From contig NZ_CP012406.1 of assembly GCF_001305595.1 (NCBI RefSeq), positions 1 through 64,000 of the forward strand: a stretch of 64,000 nucleotides of DNA. The letters are read 5' to 3'. Source of the DNA: Azospirillum thiophilum. GTDB taxonomy: Bacteria; Pseudomonadota; Alphaproteobacteria; Azospirillales; Azospirillaceae. The notes below the pieces were generated by a model, which did no database searches, was not told where the DNA came from, and saw only the letters and a program-made list of their open reading frames with translations. This document shows positions 40,827-49,203 of this stretch, piece by piece (positions within the stretch are counted from its first letter, which is position 1; each line of letters opens with the position of its first letter). Both the position numbers and the translations under genes were made by a program.

Positions 40827-41062
40827 GAGTGCCGCCGCGGTGGAAAGCCGGGCCTTCGCATATCCCGGAATGCACGTAAAAAAAGAAAATCCTAAAATAT
40901 TTTCCATTGTCCGCGCATGGTTATCAACGCTAGATCATCATTCATACGAATAATTTCTTCCGGCGCGAGTGGCGTTGCCAGTCGTGGCCGCTCCTGACAT
41001 TCGCCCGATCGTGTGCGGCCGACCCGCCACCGCTTCGTGCGCCCTCACGGAAAGGGATCGAC

Positions 41063-43096
41063 ATGAGTTTCCTCAATCCGGTGCGCCTCGTCTTTTCAGG
41101 GATTTTCCAGGCCGACGTCTCCACGGTGAACAACGACGTCCGCCATTACGACAACGACACCTTCGAGCCCGCCTACCAGGAGTTCCAGAAGTCCCTGCCG
41201 AATGGGGCCGCGGTCGCCAACGGCTGGTGGAACCCGACCGGGTCGGGCGCCTTCCGGCTGATCGACTGCCGCGTGACCGGGCTGGGCTTCGCCGACGGCA
41301 GCTTCGTCGAAGGGCCGGATGCGGATCCCGTGCTGGGCATGCTGATCGGCGGCTCCACCGACCGCACCAGCGGCAAGCTGGTCGACCTCGACCCGCAATG
41401 GCAGATGGCCTCGACCCCCTGGGGCCTGGATGTGCGGCTGACCGACGGCAGGACGCCGGCCTTCTTCGGCGGGCGCTACCAGCCCAACCCCTTCCGCGAC
41501 CTGTGGTTCAACCGGAACGTCAACGGCAACGCCGACGGCGCGGCGTCCTCGACCTTCCAGTCGGTGCTGGAGAATGTCGAGTGGGCCGACGACGCGGCAC
41601 TCAGCCCCTTCCTGCGGCAGCTGCGCGACGCCACCACCGGCGGCATGCTGTCGATCCGGCTGGCGACCTTCGGCTATATCGGCAACGTCAAGGATCCGCG
41701 CTTCACGCTCGGCACCGTCGTCGGCACCATCGGGCCGCAGCTTGCGGGCGAGCCGACCTCCTTCGTCCGCGGCCGGCGCTTCGTCCCGGCCAACAACATT
41801 CCCAACAGCTGGGCCGGCATCACCTATTTCTCCGGCCAGGTCGACGGGCCGTCGCGCACCGCCTTCCTCGACCTGTCGAACGCGCTGCAGACCACCGACG
41901 GCAAGGGCACGCTCAACCCGGTCGGCCGCATGACGCTGGGCATCCTGCGCGACCCGTCGATGGCGGAGAACACGCCGGTCACCCCGGACAGCTTCCTGCC
42001 GGTCGCCGAAATCCCCTATGGCGAGCCGCGCTGGCTGGCGCGGACCGCCGGCGTGGTCGCGGCCAAGCTGACCGACGAGCAGTTCGAGCTGGCGCAGACC
42101 CGGCCGCTGGCCCTGGTGACGGTTTCGGAGACGAACCCGGGGGCGACCGATCTCGACCTCGGCTTCGGCATCGTCGCCATCCGCGAGGCGCAGGACGGGC
42201 TGTATGTCTGCGCCGAGCCGCTGGTCCACCGCATCGACGGGGCCGGGCGGGCGGAATCGCTGGTCTATGCCACGCGCTACGGCCAGCCGGTGCCCGGCGC
42301 CGCCATCGCCATCACCCAGATGGGCCGCATCCCCGGCCAGGGCGGCGGTTTCGGTGTCGACCAGCCGACCGCCGAAATCCCCGACATGGGCGTTCCGGAA
42401 GCGGCGGTGAGTTTCGAGGTCGAGGGTGGAGCGGCCACCGGCGGCACCATCCTCGCCGACGGGAACGGCGTCGCCCGGCTGGGGATCGCCACCCGGTCGC
42501 CGGGCAACCCGCGCGGCTACATCGACGGCCAGATCTACCTGATCGACTACCGCGTTCCCGGCCAGAGCAACACGGCGCGGTCGTCGTTCGACTACATCGC
42601 CCTGCATGTCCGCGACGATTTCGACGTGCCGGCCGACCCGACCTGGGACGACATCGCGCCGATCATGGCGCAGTACGGCAACCTCTACCCGATCATGAGC
42701 AAGCATCTGGTCGATCTGGGCAGCGAGGCGTCCTGCGCCCGCCATGCCGACATCCTGCATCTGGCCTTCTCGCTGCCGGAATCGGACCCGAACTACATGC
42801 CGGTCACCCGCGACCTGTCGGTCTACAGGCGCGACACCATCCTGGCCTGGCTGGCCAAGGTGCAGCGCGGCGAGACGGCGGTGGAGCGGGGGGTGAAGGC
42901 GGTGGCCGGGGCTGCCGGCGGCGCGGCATCCGGTGGCCCGGCATCCGGCGGCCCGGCTCCGGGCCTGCGCACCGGTCCGTCCGGCGCCGCCCCGGCGGGT
43001 GCGGCCACGGCGACGCCGGACCAGCCGACGGCGGCCGACGGCAAGACCCGTTTCGCCAAGAGCTTCTCCCGCGTCGCCACGCCGTCGCGTTCCTGA
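41063..43096 (+). CDS. VioB/RebD N-terminal-half-like protein
   Basis: This is a 677-residue cytoplasmic protein with no signal peptide. From memory of VioB, two stretches look homologous: the middle ALQTTDGKGTLNPVGRMTLG (beta-rich region), and above all the C-terminal PIMAQYGNLYPIMSKHLVDL with DPNYMPVTRDLSVYRRDTIL and AWLAKVQRG. In VioB the corresponding part reads '...YYELVYPFMSDK' then 'YYMPSTREL...FLKYL'. The tail after residue 610 is a Gly/Ser/Pro/Ala linker (GGAASGGPASGGPAPG). AAAGGG before the ATG supports the start. It forms a pair with the next gene, 56 bp on. VioB and RebD couple two oxidised tryptophan molecules; whether this pair does is unknown. Confidence 0.7.
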   Translation: MSFLNPVRLVFSGIFQADVSTVNNDVRHYDNDTFEPAYQEFQKSLPNGAAVANGWWNPTGSGAFRLIDCRVTGLGFADGSFVEGPDADPVLGMLIGGSTDRTSGKLVDLDPQWQMASTPWGLDVRLTDGRTPAFFGGRYQPNPFRDLWFNRNVNGNADGAASSTFQSVLENVEWADDAALSPFLRQLRDATTGGMLSIRLATFGYIGNVKDPRFTLGTVVGTIGPQLAGEPTSFVRGRRFVPANNIPNSWAGITYFSGQVDGPSRTAFLDLSNALQTTDGKGTLNPVGRMTLGILRDPSMAENTPVTPDSFLPVAEIPYGEPRWLARTAGVVAAKLTDEQFELAQTRPLALVTVSETNPGATDLDLGFGIVAIREAQDGLYVCAEPLVHRIDGAGRAESLVYATRYGQPVPGAAIAITQMGRIPGQGGGFGVDQPTAEIPDMGVPEAAVSFEVEGGAATGGTILADGNGVARLGIATRSPGNPRGYIDGQIYLIDYRVPGQSNTARSSFDYIALHVRDDFDVPADPTWDDIAPIMAQYGNLYPIMSKHLVDLGSEASCARHADILHLAFSLPESDPNYMPVTRDLSVYRRDTILAWLAKVQRGETAVERGVKAVAGAAGGAASGGPASGGPAPGLRTGPSGAAPAGAATATPDQPTAADGKTRFAKSFSRVATPSRS

Positions 43097-43152
43097 CGCC
43101 CGGCCCCGATGCCCGGCTCCTGGGAGAGCCGGATAAGGACAAGGAATCCGCC

Positions 43153-44223
43153 ATGCTGAAGATCCAGCCGCACTTCGCCCAGGACATCGACACCGTCCAG
43201 GTCCTGCGCAACGCCCTGCAATCCGCCGTCGAGCTGGAGCACGCCACGCTTCCGGCCTACCTGACGGCGCTCTATTCGATCAAGGCCGGCCAGAACCGCG
43301 AGGCGGCGGCCATCATCGGGTCGGTGTCGGTGCAGGAGATGCTGCACATGACCATCGCCGCCAACATCCTGAACGCGGTCGGCGGCCATCCGGTGATCGA
43401 CAAGCCCGGTTTCATCCCGGTCTATCCCGGCCCGCTGCCGATGGGCGTCCATGAAGGGCTGACCATCTCGCTGGGCAAGCTGACCCGCAGCCTCGTCTAC
43501 GACGTCTTCATGACCATCGAGGAACCGGAGGTCGCGATGGCCTATCCGGTGAAGCAGCCGGCGCTCGCCCTGTTCCAGCAGAAGGCGGCGGCGGCGCAGG
43601 AGCCGGGCTTCGCCACCATCGGCGAGTTCTACCAGGCGATCTCCGACGCCATCGGCGCGATGGGCGAGGAGATCTTCACCGGCGACCCGGCCTGTCAGGT
43701 GGTGGACAACACCTGGTTCCCGCCCGACCAGCTGTTTCCGGTCGTCGACGTGGCGAGCGCCCAGCGCGCCATCCAGGTGATCGTCGAGCAGGGCGAGGGC
43801 TCGCCCCAGTCGCCCCGCGAGGCCGAGAACGAGGCGGCGCTCGCCCATTACTACCGGCTGGCGCAGATCGTCTATGCCCGCCGGCTGGTGAAGGATCCGG
43901 ACGAGCCGCTGGGCTGGTCCTATTCCGGGGCGCCGGTCGGCATCGATCCGGCCGGGGTGTGGAACCTCTACCCCAACGCCAAGACGGTGGATTACCCGCC
44001 GGGAAGCCGCGCCCGCACCGTCTCGCAGCAGTTCAACACCACCTATACGGCGCTGCTGACCTCGCTGCACATCACCTTCAACGGCCAGCCGGAACGGCTG
44101 CGCGCCGCCATCGGCCTGATGTACGAGCTGAAGCTGACCGCCGACCAACTGGTGGCGATCCCGCTGCCCGGCACCGACTACGTGGCGGCGCCGACCTTCG
44201 AGTATGCGCCGGTGAACGTGTAG
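43153..44223 (+). CDS. Ferritin-like VioB/RebD C-terminal-half-like protein
   Basis: This is a 356-residue protein of the ferritin-like iminophenyl-pyruvate dimer synthase family. AVELEHATLPAYLTALYSIK and GSVSVQEMLHMTIAANILNA (residues about 24-80) form the helix pair; the ExxH in QEMLH and the Glu in ELEH are metal-ligand candidates. A later VEQGEGSPQSPREAENEAAL then AHYYRLAQIVYARRL matches the VioB 'QGEG...HY..RL' segment as I recall it. The final helix pair YTALLTSLHITFNG and AIGLMYELKLTADQLVAIPL closes the bundle. In VioB this domain is fused behind the region matched by the upstream gene. AAGGA precedes the ATG. Confidence 0.75.
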   Translation: MLKIQPHFAQDIDTVQVLRNALQSAVELEHATLPAYLTALYSIKAGQNREAAAIIGSVSVQEMLHMTIAANILNAVGGHPVIDKPGFIPVYPGPLPMGVHEGLTISLGKLTRSLVYDVFMTIEEPEVAMAYPVKQPALALFQQKAAAAQEPGFATIGEFYQAISDAIGAMGEEIFTGDPACQVVDNTWFPPDQLFPVVDVASAQRAIQVIVEQGEGSPQSPREAENEAALAHYYRLAQIVYARRLVKDPDEPLGWSYSGAPVGIDPAGVWNLYPNAKTVDYPPGSRARTVSQQFNTTYTALLTSLHITFNGQPERLRAAIGLMYELKLTADQLVAIPLPGTDYVAAPTFEYAPVNV

Positions 44224-44237
44224 CGTAATGGTGTTGG

Positions 44238-44275
44238 CCCCGTCCCTCTCCCCGCTGAGTGGGGGAGGGACGGGG
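44238..44275. repeat. C-rich palindrome after the VioB-like pair
   Basis: Arms CCCCGTCCCTC (44238-44248) and GAGGGACGGGG (44265-44275) are perfect over 11 bp, followed by GTGGGGGCAAC as in other copies of the family. It lies between the convergent VioB-like pair and the ABC transporter gene and may act as a terminator for both. Confidence 0.75.
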
Positions 44276-44322
44276 TGGGGGCAACGTCAGCGCCCATACC
44301 ACCCCGTCTTCGGTCCGCGTCT

Positions 44323-45174
44323 TCAATCCGCGGTGACCGAGCGGATCTCGTCCTGGCTGAAGCGCTGCTGCTCCTCCATCACCATCTGCGACAGTTCGCG
44401 CTTCAGGCGGTTGAACTCCGGGGCGGAGCCGTCGCGCGGGCGGGGCATGTCGACCAGGACGTCACGCTTCACGGTGCCCGGCCGGTAGGTCATCACGACA
44501 ATGCGGTCGGCCAGATAGATGCTCTCCTCGATGGAGTGCGTCACGAACAGGATGGTCTTGCCGACCTCCTCCCAGATGCGCAGCAGCTCGTCCTGCAGGG
44601 TGCGGCGGGTCAGGGCGTCGAGCGCGCCGAAGGGCTCGTCCATCAGCAGGATCGGGCTGTCCAGCGCCAGCACGCGGGCAATGGCGACGCGCTGGCGCAT
44701 GCCGCCCGACAGATCCTTCGGGAAGCGGTTGCGGAAATCCTGGAGATGCAGCTTCTCCAGCAGCCGTTCCACCGTCCCGGCGATCTCCGGCTTGGACATG
44801 CCCTTGATCTCCAGGCCGAAGGCGACGTTCTGCGCCACCGTCATCCAGGGGAACAGGGCATATTCCTGGAACACCATGCCGCGGTCGGGGCCGGGCTCGG
44901 TGATGGTCCGGCCGTCGACGGCGACGGTCCCCTTCGTCGGCGGCTGGAAGCCGGCCACCGCGTTCAGCAGCGTGGACTTGCCGCAGCCCGAGGGGCCGAG
45001 CAGGCAGACGAACTCGCCCTTGCGGATGTCGAGGTCGATGTCCTGCAGGGCCACGATCTTCTGGGTGCCGACGGCGAAGGTCTTCTCCACGCCGCGGATG
45101 CGGATCTGCACGGGCGCGGCATCGGCGGCGGGCACGGCGTCGGCAACGGTCTTCAGCATGGGCGTCATCTCCAT
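44323..45174 (-). CDS. ABC transporter ATP-binding protein (SsuB/TauB-like)
   Basis: This 283-residue ATPase belongs to the nitrate/sulfonate/taurine class. Walker A is GPSGCGKSTLLNAVAG (about residues 55-70). The signature is DLSGGMRQRVAIARVLALDS. Walker B is ILLMDEPFGALDALTRRTLQ, and the His loop is TILFVTHSIEESIYLADRIV. The C-terminal RDVLVDMPRPRDGSAPEFNR is common in this class. It is downstream of its permease (28 bp) and binding protein, giving a full three-gene uptake operon. The substrate could be sulfonate, nitrate, pyrimidine precursor or an aromatic compound. Confidence 0.93.
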   Translation of the reverse strand: MEMTPMLKTVADAVPAADAAPVQIRIRGVEKTFAVGTQKIVALQDIDLDIRKGEFVCLLGPSGCGKSTLLNAVAGFQPPTKGTVAVDGRTITEPGPDRGMVFQEYALFPWMTVAQNVAFGLEIKGMSKPEIAGTVERLLEKLHLQDFRNRFPKDLSGGMRQRVAIARVLALDSPILLMDEPFGALDALTRRTLQDELLRIWEEVGKTILFVTHSIEESIYLADRIVVMTYRPGTVKRDVLVDMPRPRDGSAPEFNRLKRELSQMVMEEQQRFSQDEIRSVTAD

Positions 45175-45202
45175 CCCCTCCCTGTCCTGTTTGTGGTTGC
45201 GC

Positions 45203-46036
45203 TCAGTTCTCGAGCCCGCGGTGCCAGCGCAGCAGGTGGTTGTTCAGGCGGTTCATGCCGAGGTCGATGGCCAGCCCCAGCAGGCCGATGGTGAACATCC
45301 CGGCGATGATCTTGTCCGACCACATGAACTCGCGCGCTTCCAGGATGCGGAAGCCGAGGCCGGAATTGACGGCGATCATCTCCGACACGATCACGACGAT
45401 GAAGGCGGTGCCGATGCCGATCCGGGCGCCGGCCAGGATGTAGGGGGTGGCGGCGGGCAGGATGACGCGGACGAACATGGTCAGCCTGCCGGCGCCCAGG
45501 TTGCGGGCGGCGCGCAGATAGATGCCGTCGACATGGCGCACCCCGGCGATGGTGTTCATCAGCACCGGGAAGAAGGCGCCGATGGCGATCAGGAAGATGG
45601 CGGGCGCGTTGCCCAGCCCGAACCACAGGATCGCCAGCGGGATGTAGGCGATCGGCGGGATCGGCCGCAGCACCTGCATCAGCGGGTCGAACAGCGCATA
45701 GACGCGCGGGTTGCCGCCCATGGCGAGACCCAGCGGAAGGGCCAGCCCGGCGCCGACGGCGAAGCCCAGCACCACGCGGTACAGGCTGGACCACGCGTCG
45801 AACAGCATCTCGCCCGACAGCGCCCACAGGATCCAGCTGGATTGCGCCGGGTCGTAGGGGTCGGTGGGCAGCAGATAGGCCCACCAGCGCTCCACCACCG
45901 CCACCGGCGAGGGCAGCACCACCGGATTGATCAGCCCGGAGGTCGACAGCGCCTGCCACAGCGCGATCATCAGGATGGGCACCAGGGCGCCGCGCAGCAG
46001 GATGGCGGGCGAGAAACGGGGCTTGGCTTGGGACAT
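45203..46036 (-). CDS. ABC transporter permease (SsuC/TauC-like)
   Basis: This is the membrane subunit of the uptake system. The ATG at 46036 (MSQAKPRFSPAILLRGALVP) gives 277 residues and avoids overlapping the binding-protein gene. Six hydrophobic segments are visible. The EAA loop that docks the ATPase is DGIYLRAARNLGAGRLTMFV followed by RVILPAATPYILAGARIGIG. The rest, such as VVIVSEMIAVNSGLGFRILE and MFTIGLLGLAIDLGMNRLNN, matches SsuC/TauC closely. Confidence 0.93.
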   Translation of the reverse strand: MSQAKPRFSPAILLRGALVPILMIALWQALSTSGLINPVVLPSPVAVVERWWAYLLPTDPYDPAQSSWILWALSGEMLFDAWSSLYRVVLGFAVGAGLALPLGLAMGGNPRVYALFDPLMQVLRPIPPIAYIPLAILWFGLGNAPAIFLIAIGAFFPVLMNTIAGVRHVDGIYLRAARNLGAGRLTMFVRVILPAATPYILAGARIGIGTAFIVVIVSEMIAVNSGLGFRILEAREFMWSDKIIAGMFTIGLLGLAIDLGMNRLNNHLLRWHRGLEN

Positions 46037-46064
46037 GGGGCGTCCTCCTTCCGCTGGGCCGGGC

Positions 46065-47072
46065 TCAGTTGGTCTTGACGGCGGTGGTCTTGACGTCACC
46101 GGTCTTGGTGGCGGCCTTGGCCTTTTCCAGCAGGTCGAGCTTCACCCAGTCGGCGGCCTTCGGCGGGCTGTCCATGCGGCCGACGCCGAACTTCTGCATC
46201 ATGTCGGTGGTGACCTGAACATGATGGACCGAGATGTCGTAGCTGTAGGGCGAGTTGCCGATGGCGTCCTTGAAGTCCTGGCTGGAGATCTGGCCCTTGA
46301 ACATCCGCTCGCGGACGTATTTCTCGGCCAGATCCGGGTCGGCGATGAAGGTCGCCGTCGCCTCGACGAAGCAGCGGACCAGCCGCTCGGCGACGTCGCG
46401 CTTCTTGTTGTAGAAATCCTCGGTGATGACCAGCGAGCGGACCGGCTCGCCCAGCTCGGTGTCGTAGGGCTTGATCACCTCGACGCCGAAGCCCTTGTTG
46501 ATGGCCTGGCTCGACTGCGGCTCCGACTGGGACATGGCGTCGATGCTGCCGGCCAGCAGCGCCTGATTCATGTCGGCATAGGCCATGTAGACGATCTGCA
46601 CGTCCTTGCCGGCCCGGTCGGACCAGCTCAGCCCATGCTTGGCCAGCTCGGCCAGCAGGATCAGCTCCTGCGCGCCGCCGCGCGGGGTGGCGACCTTCCT
46701 GCCCTTCAGGTCGGCGATGCTCTTGATGCCGGCGTCCGGCCTGGCGACGATGCGCGCCCCGCCCTTGGCGAAGCCGGCCACCGCATAGATCGGCACGCCG
46801 GACGCCCGGCCGGCGATGGCGGCATCCACCGCGCTGGCGGCAACGTCGATCTCGCCGGCGACGATGGCCGGCAGGATGTCGATGCCCTTGGGGAAGACCC
46901 GCTCCTCGATCTTCAGGTCATACTTGCCGGCGATCTCCTTCATGTAGGAAACCGCGCCGTAATGGGCGAATTTCAGGTTGCCGAGTCGGACCAGATCGGC
47001 GGCCGAGGCGCCCTGGCCGGCAATGGCGGCAACGGCGAAAGTGGCGGCGGCGAGCAGGGTTTTCCTGAGCAT
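46065..47072 (-). CDS. ABC transporter substrate-binding protein (SsuA/TauA/NMT1-like)
   Basis: This 335-residue periplasmic binding protein has a signal peptide (KTLLAAATFAVAAIAGQGAS, cleavage near ASA-AD). The two-lobe fold is evident in FPKGIDILPAIVAGEIDVAA, YAVAGFAKGGARIVARPDAG and VATPRGGAQELILLAELAKH, then YADMNQALLAGSIDAMSQSE. It is the first gene of the operon with permease and ATPase behind it. A perfect 20-bp inverted repeat lies 130 bp upstream. The ligand cannot be identified from sequence. Confidence 0.9.
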   Translation of the reverse strand: MLRKTLLAAATFAVAAIAGQGASAADLVRLGNLKFAHYGAVSYMKEIAGKYDLKIEERVFPKGIDILPAIVAGEIDVAASAVDAAIAGRASGVPIYAVAGFAKGGARIVARPDAGIKSIADLKGRKVATPRGGAQELILLAELAKHGLSWSDRAGKDVQIVYMAYADMNQALLAGSIDAMSQSEPQSSQAINKGFGVEVIKPYDTELGEPVRSLVITEDFYNKKRDVAERLVRCFVEATATFIADPDLAEKYVRERMFKGQISSQDFKDAIGNSPYSYDISVHHVQVTTDMMQKFGVGRMDSPPKAADWVKLDLLEKAKAATKTGDVKTTAVKTN

Positions 47073-47402
47073 GCGTCTCTCCCATGGGGCTTGCTCCGCG
47101 GCCCGTCGCCGCGGTTGTCCCGGGATAGAGCAAGGCCCGTGCCATGATCAGTTCGCCGCGCAAACAGTTGAAAAGCCTCGACCGGGCCGGCGGGGCGACC
47201 GCCCGCATCGGCGGATTTCCGCTTGGTCGTCGGAACGGGTCGGCGGAAATCCGCCGATGCGGTTCCCTGCGGCAGGACGACGCGCCGGCCCGGCGGCCCC
47301 ATTGCCGCATACGACAAGTCATCGCAGCGCAACGAAAAAACGTGTAGAACATGCTGCACTTGCGAACCAACGCACCCGCACGAAAGATAGGGACAAGGAA
47401 TC
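47073..47402. other. Divergent spacer between the ABC operon and hbd-like gene
   Basis: This 330-bp spacer carries the 20-bp inverted repeat at 47203-47262 and an AAGGAATC ribosome-binding region before 47403 (GGGACAAGGAATC). I could not identify convincing -35/-10 pairs, as expected in such GC-rich DNA. No coding signal was seen. Confidence 0.4.
47203..47262. promoter_or_regulatory. Perfect 20-bp inverted repeat with a 20-nt loop
   Basis: The left arm CCGCATCGGCGGATTTCCGC (47203-47222) is the exact reverse complement of the right arm (47243-47262). The centre is 20 nt. It lies between two divergent genes, 130 bp before the binding-protein start and 141 bp before the hbd-like start. It could be an operator for a dimeric regulator, a transcript stem, or the footprint of a small element; no direct repeats were seen outside it. 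Confidence 0.7.
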
Positions 47403-48269
47403 ATGGCCGAGAGCAAGGGGATCGAAACGGTCGGCGTCATCGGCGCCGGCCAGATGGGCAACGGCATCGCCCAGGTCTGCGCCGTCGCCGGCCTGACGGT
47501 GGTGATGACCGACATTTCCGACGCGGCGGTGCAGCGCGGCCTGTCCACCGTCGGCGGCAGCCTGGAGCGTCTGGTCAAGAAGGAGAAGATGAGCGCCGCC
47601 GACCGCGAGGCGGCCCTGGCGCGCATCACCGCCACCACCGACAAGGCGGCGTTGGCTGCTTGCGATCTGGTGATCGAGGCGGCGACCGAGAATGAGGATC
47701 TGAAGGTCAAGATCCTCAAGGATCTCTGCGCGATCCTGAAGCCCGAGGCGCTGGTCGCCACCAACACCTCGTCGATCTCCATCACCAAGCTGGCGACGGC
47801 CACCGACCGTCCGGACCGCTTCATCGGCCTGCATTTCTTCAACCCGGTGCCGCTGATGGCGCTCTTGGAGATCATCCGCGGCATCCAGACCAGCGACGAC
47901 ACCCACGCCAAGGCGATGGCCTTCGCCAAGCGCGTCGGCAAGTCGCCGATCACCGCCAAGAACAGCCCGGGCTTCGCCGTCAACCGCATCCTGTGCCCGA
48001 TGATCAACGAGGCGATCTTCGCGCTGCAGGAAGGCATCGCCACGGCGGAGGACATCGACGCCGGCATGAAGGCGGGCTGCAACCACCCGATCGGCCCGTT
48101 GGCGCTGGCCGACCTGATCGGTCTGGATACCATGCTGTCGGTGATGGAGGTCTTCTACGAGGGCTTCAACGATCCGAAGTACCGCCCGGCGCCGCTGCTG
48201 AAGGAGATGGTCGACGCCGGCTATCTCGGCCGCAAGACCGGCCGCGGGTTCTACGACTACAGCAAGTGA
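47403..48269 (+). CDS. hbd: 3-hydroxybutyryl-CoA dehydrogenase
   Basis: The enzyme reversibly oxidises 3-hydroxyacyl-CoA with NAD(P), acting in butyrate, PHB-related and fatty-acid pathways. The 288-residue protein has the Rossmann motif VGVIGAGQMGNGIAQVCAVA at about residues 10-29, AACDLVIEAATENEDLKVKI, LVATNTSSISITKLATATDR, and the catalytic HFFNPVPLMALLEIIRG with the key His. The C-terminal domain has SPGFAVNRILCPMINEAIFA and GLDTMLSVMEVFYEGFNDPK, the latter close to the short Hbd class. It is followed by repeats and convergent thiD. Confidence 0.95.
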   Translation: MAESKGIETVGVIGAGQMGNGIAQVCAVAGLTVVMTDISDAAVQRGLSTVGGSLERLVKKEKMSAADREAALARITATTDKAALAACDLVIEAATENEDLKVKILKDLCAILKPEALVATNTSSISITKLATATDRPDRFIGLHFFNPVPLMALLEIIRGIQTSDDTHAKAMAFAKRVGKSPITAKNSPGFAVNRILCPMINEAIFALQEGIATAEDIDAGMKAGCNHPIGPLALADLIGLDTMLSVMEVFYEGFNDPKYRPAPLLKEMVDAGYLGRKTGRGFYDYSK

Positions 48270-48298
48270 GGTGAGGGGGGCGTCGAACCCCCACCTAA

Positions 48299-48387
48299 CC
48301 TCCCCCGCTGGGCGGGGGAGGGACTGCCGCCGCTCTCCCGCTTCAGCACCCTAACCCTCCCCCGCTCAGCGGGGGAGGGTTAGGGTG
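48299..48387. repeat. Two C-rich palindromes between hbd and thiD
   Basis: The first is CCTCCCCCGC (48299-48308) with GCGGGGGAGG (48312-48321). The second is a perfect 20-bp-arm palindrome, CACCCTAACCCTCCCCCGCT (48347-48366) and its exact complement (48368-48387), with one central base. This is the fullest copy of the family in the window and lies between convergent genes, where it could end both transcripts. Confidence 0.85.
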
Positions 48388-48402
48388 GGGGCTAACGTCC
48401 CC

Positions 48403-49203
48403 TTACGGAAACTCCCGCACCGTGTGCAGGTGGTTGAGCGGGCCGTGGCCGTGGCCCAGGCCCGGCGCGGTCAGGATCGCCGTCTCGACATAGGCGCGCG
48501 CCCGCGCCACCGCGTCGCGCGTGTCCAGCCCCTGCGCCAGGCCGGCGGCGATCGCCGACGACAGGGTGCAGCCGGTGCCGTGGGTGTGGGGGGTGTGGAC
48601 GCGCTTGCCGGTGTAGACCGTCTCGCCCTCCTCGGTCAGCAGCAGGTCGTAGAGGGTGTCGTCCTCCAGATGGCCGCCCTTCAGCAGCACAGATTTCGGG
48701 CCGAAGGTCAGGATCAGCTCGGCGGCGCGGCGCATGTCGTCCAGGTCGCGGATCGGGATGTCGGTCAGCGCCTCCGCCTCCGGCAGGTTGGGCGTCACCA
48801 CCTCGGCCAGCGGCAGCAGCCGTTTGCGCAGGGTCAGCACCGCGTCGGGGTCGAGCAGATGGTGGCCGCTCTTGGCGATCATCACCGGATCGACCACCAA
48901 GGGCACGTTGACGGCGCGCGCCTCGTACTCCGCCGCCACCGCCTCGATCACCGCGGCGTTGGCGAGCATGCCGACCTTCACCGCGTCGGCGCCGATGTCG
49001 TCCAGCACCACCCGCATCTGCAGGGCGACGAAGGCCGGGTCGACCGGCACCACGCCATGGACGCCCAAGGTGTTCTGCGCCGTCAGGGCGGCGATGGCGG
49101 TCATCGCATAGGCGCGGAGCGCGCTGACCGCCTTGATGTCGGCCTGGATGCCGGCGCCGCCGCCGGAATCCGACCCGGCGACGATGAGGACGCGTCCCTT
49201 CAT
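48403..49203 (-). CDS. thiD: Hydroxymethylpyrimidine/phosphomethylpyrimidine kinase ThiD
   Basis: ThiD phosphorylates HMP and HMP-P to give HMP-PP for thiamine synthesis. The 266-residue protein has the ribokinase-like start VLIVAGSDSGGGAGIQADIK, ALTAQNTLGVHGVVPVDPAF, VVDPVMIAKSGHHLLDPDAV, and the anion-hole and base motif HTHGTGCTLSSAIAAGLAQG with catalytic Cys. All are typical of ThiD. Its start overlaps the glmM stop by 4 bp, so it is the last gene of a folP-glmM-thiD transcript. Confidence 0.95.
   Translation of the reverse strand: MKGRVLIVAGSDSGGGAGIQADIKAVSALRAYAMTAIAALTAQNTLGVHGVVPVDPAFVALQMRVVLDDIGADAVKVGMLANAAVIEAVAAEYEARAVNVPLVVDPVMIAKSGHHLLDPDAVLTLRKRLLPLAEVVTPNLPEAEALTDIPIRDLDDMRRAAELILTFGPKSVLLKGGHLEDDTLYDLLLTEEGETVYTGKRVHTPHTHGTGCTLSSAIAAGLAQGLDTRDAVARARAYVETAILTAPGLGHGHGPLNHLHTVREFP

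Noticed and set aside
40885..40904. AT-rich hairpin GAAAAT/ATTTTC after the LysR gene, with an adjacent A run
   Set aside because: The A run would give a T tract only on the minus strand, where no gene reads into it. As a terminator for the LysR gene it has the wrong polarity.
40969..43152. A long in-frame N-terminal extension of the ferritin-like VioB-half gene, running under the first VioB-like gene
   Set aside because: The extension is Arg/Pro/Gly-rich antiregister translation. The true start at 43153 has a ribosome-binding site and begins the conserved fold.
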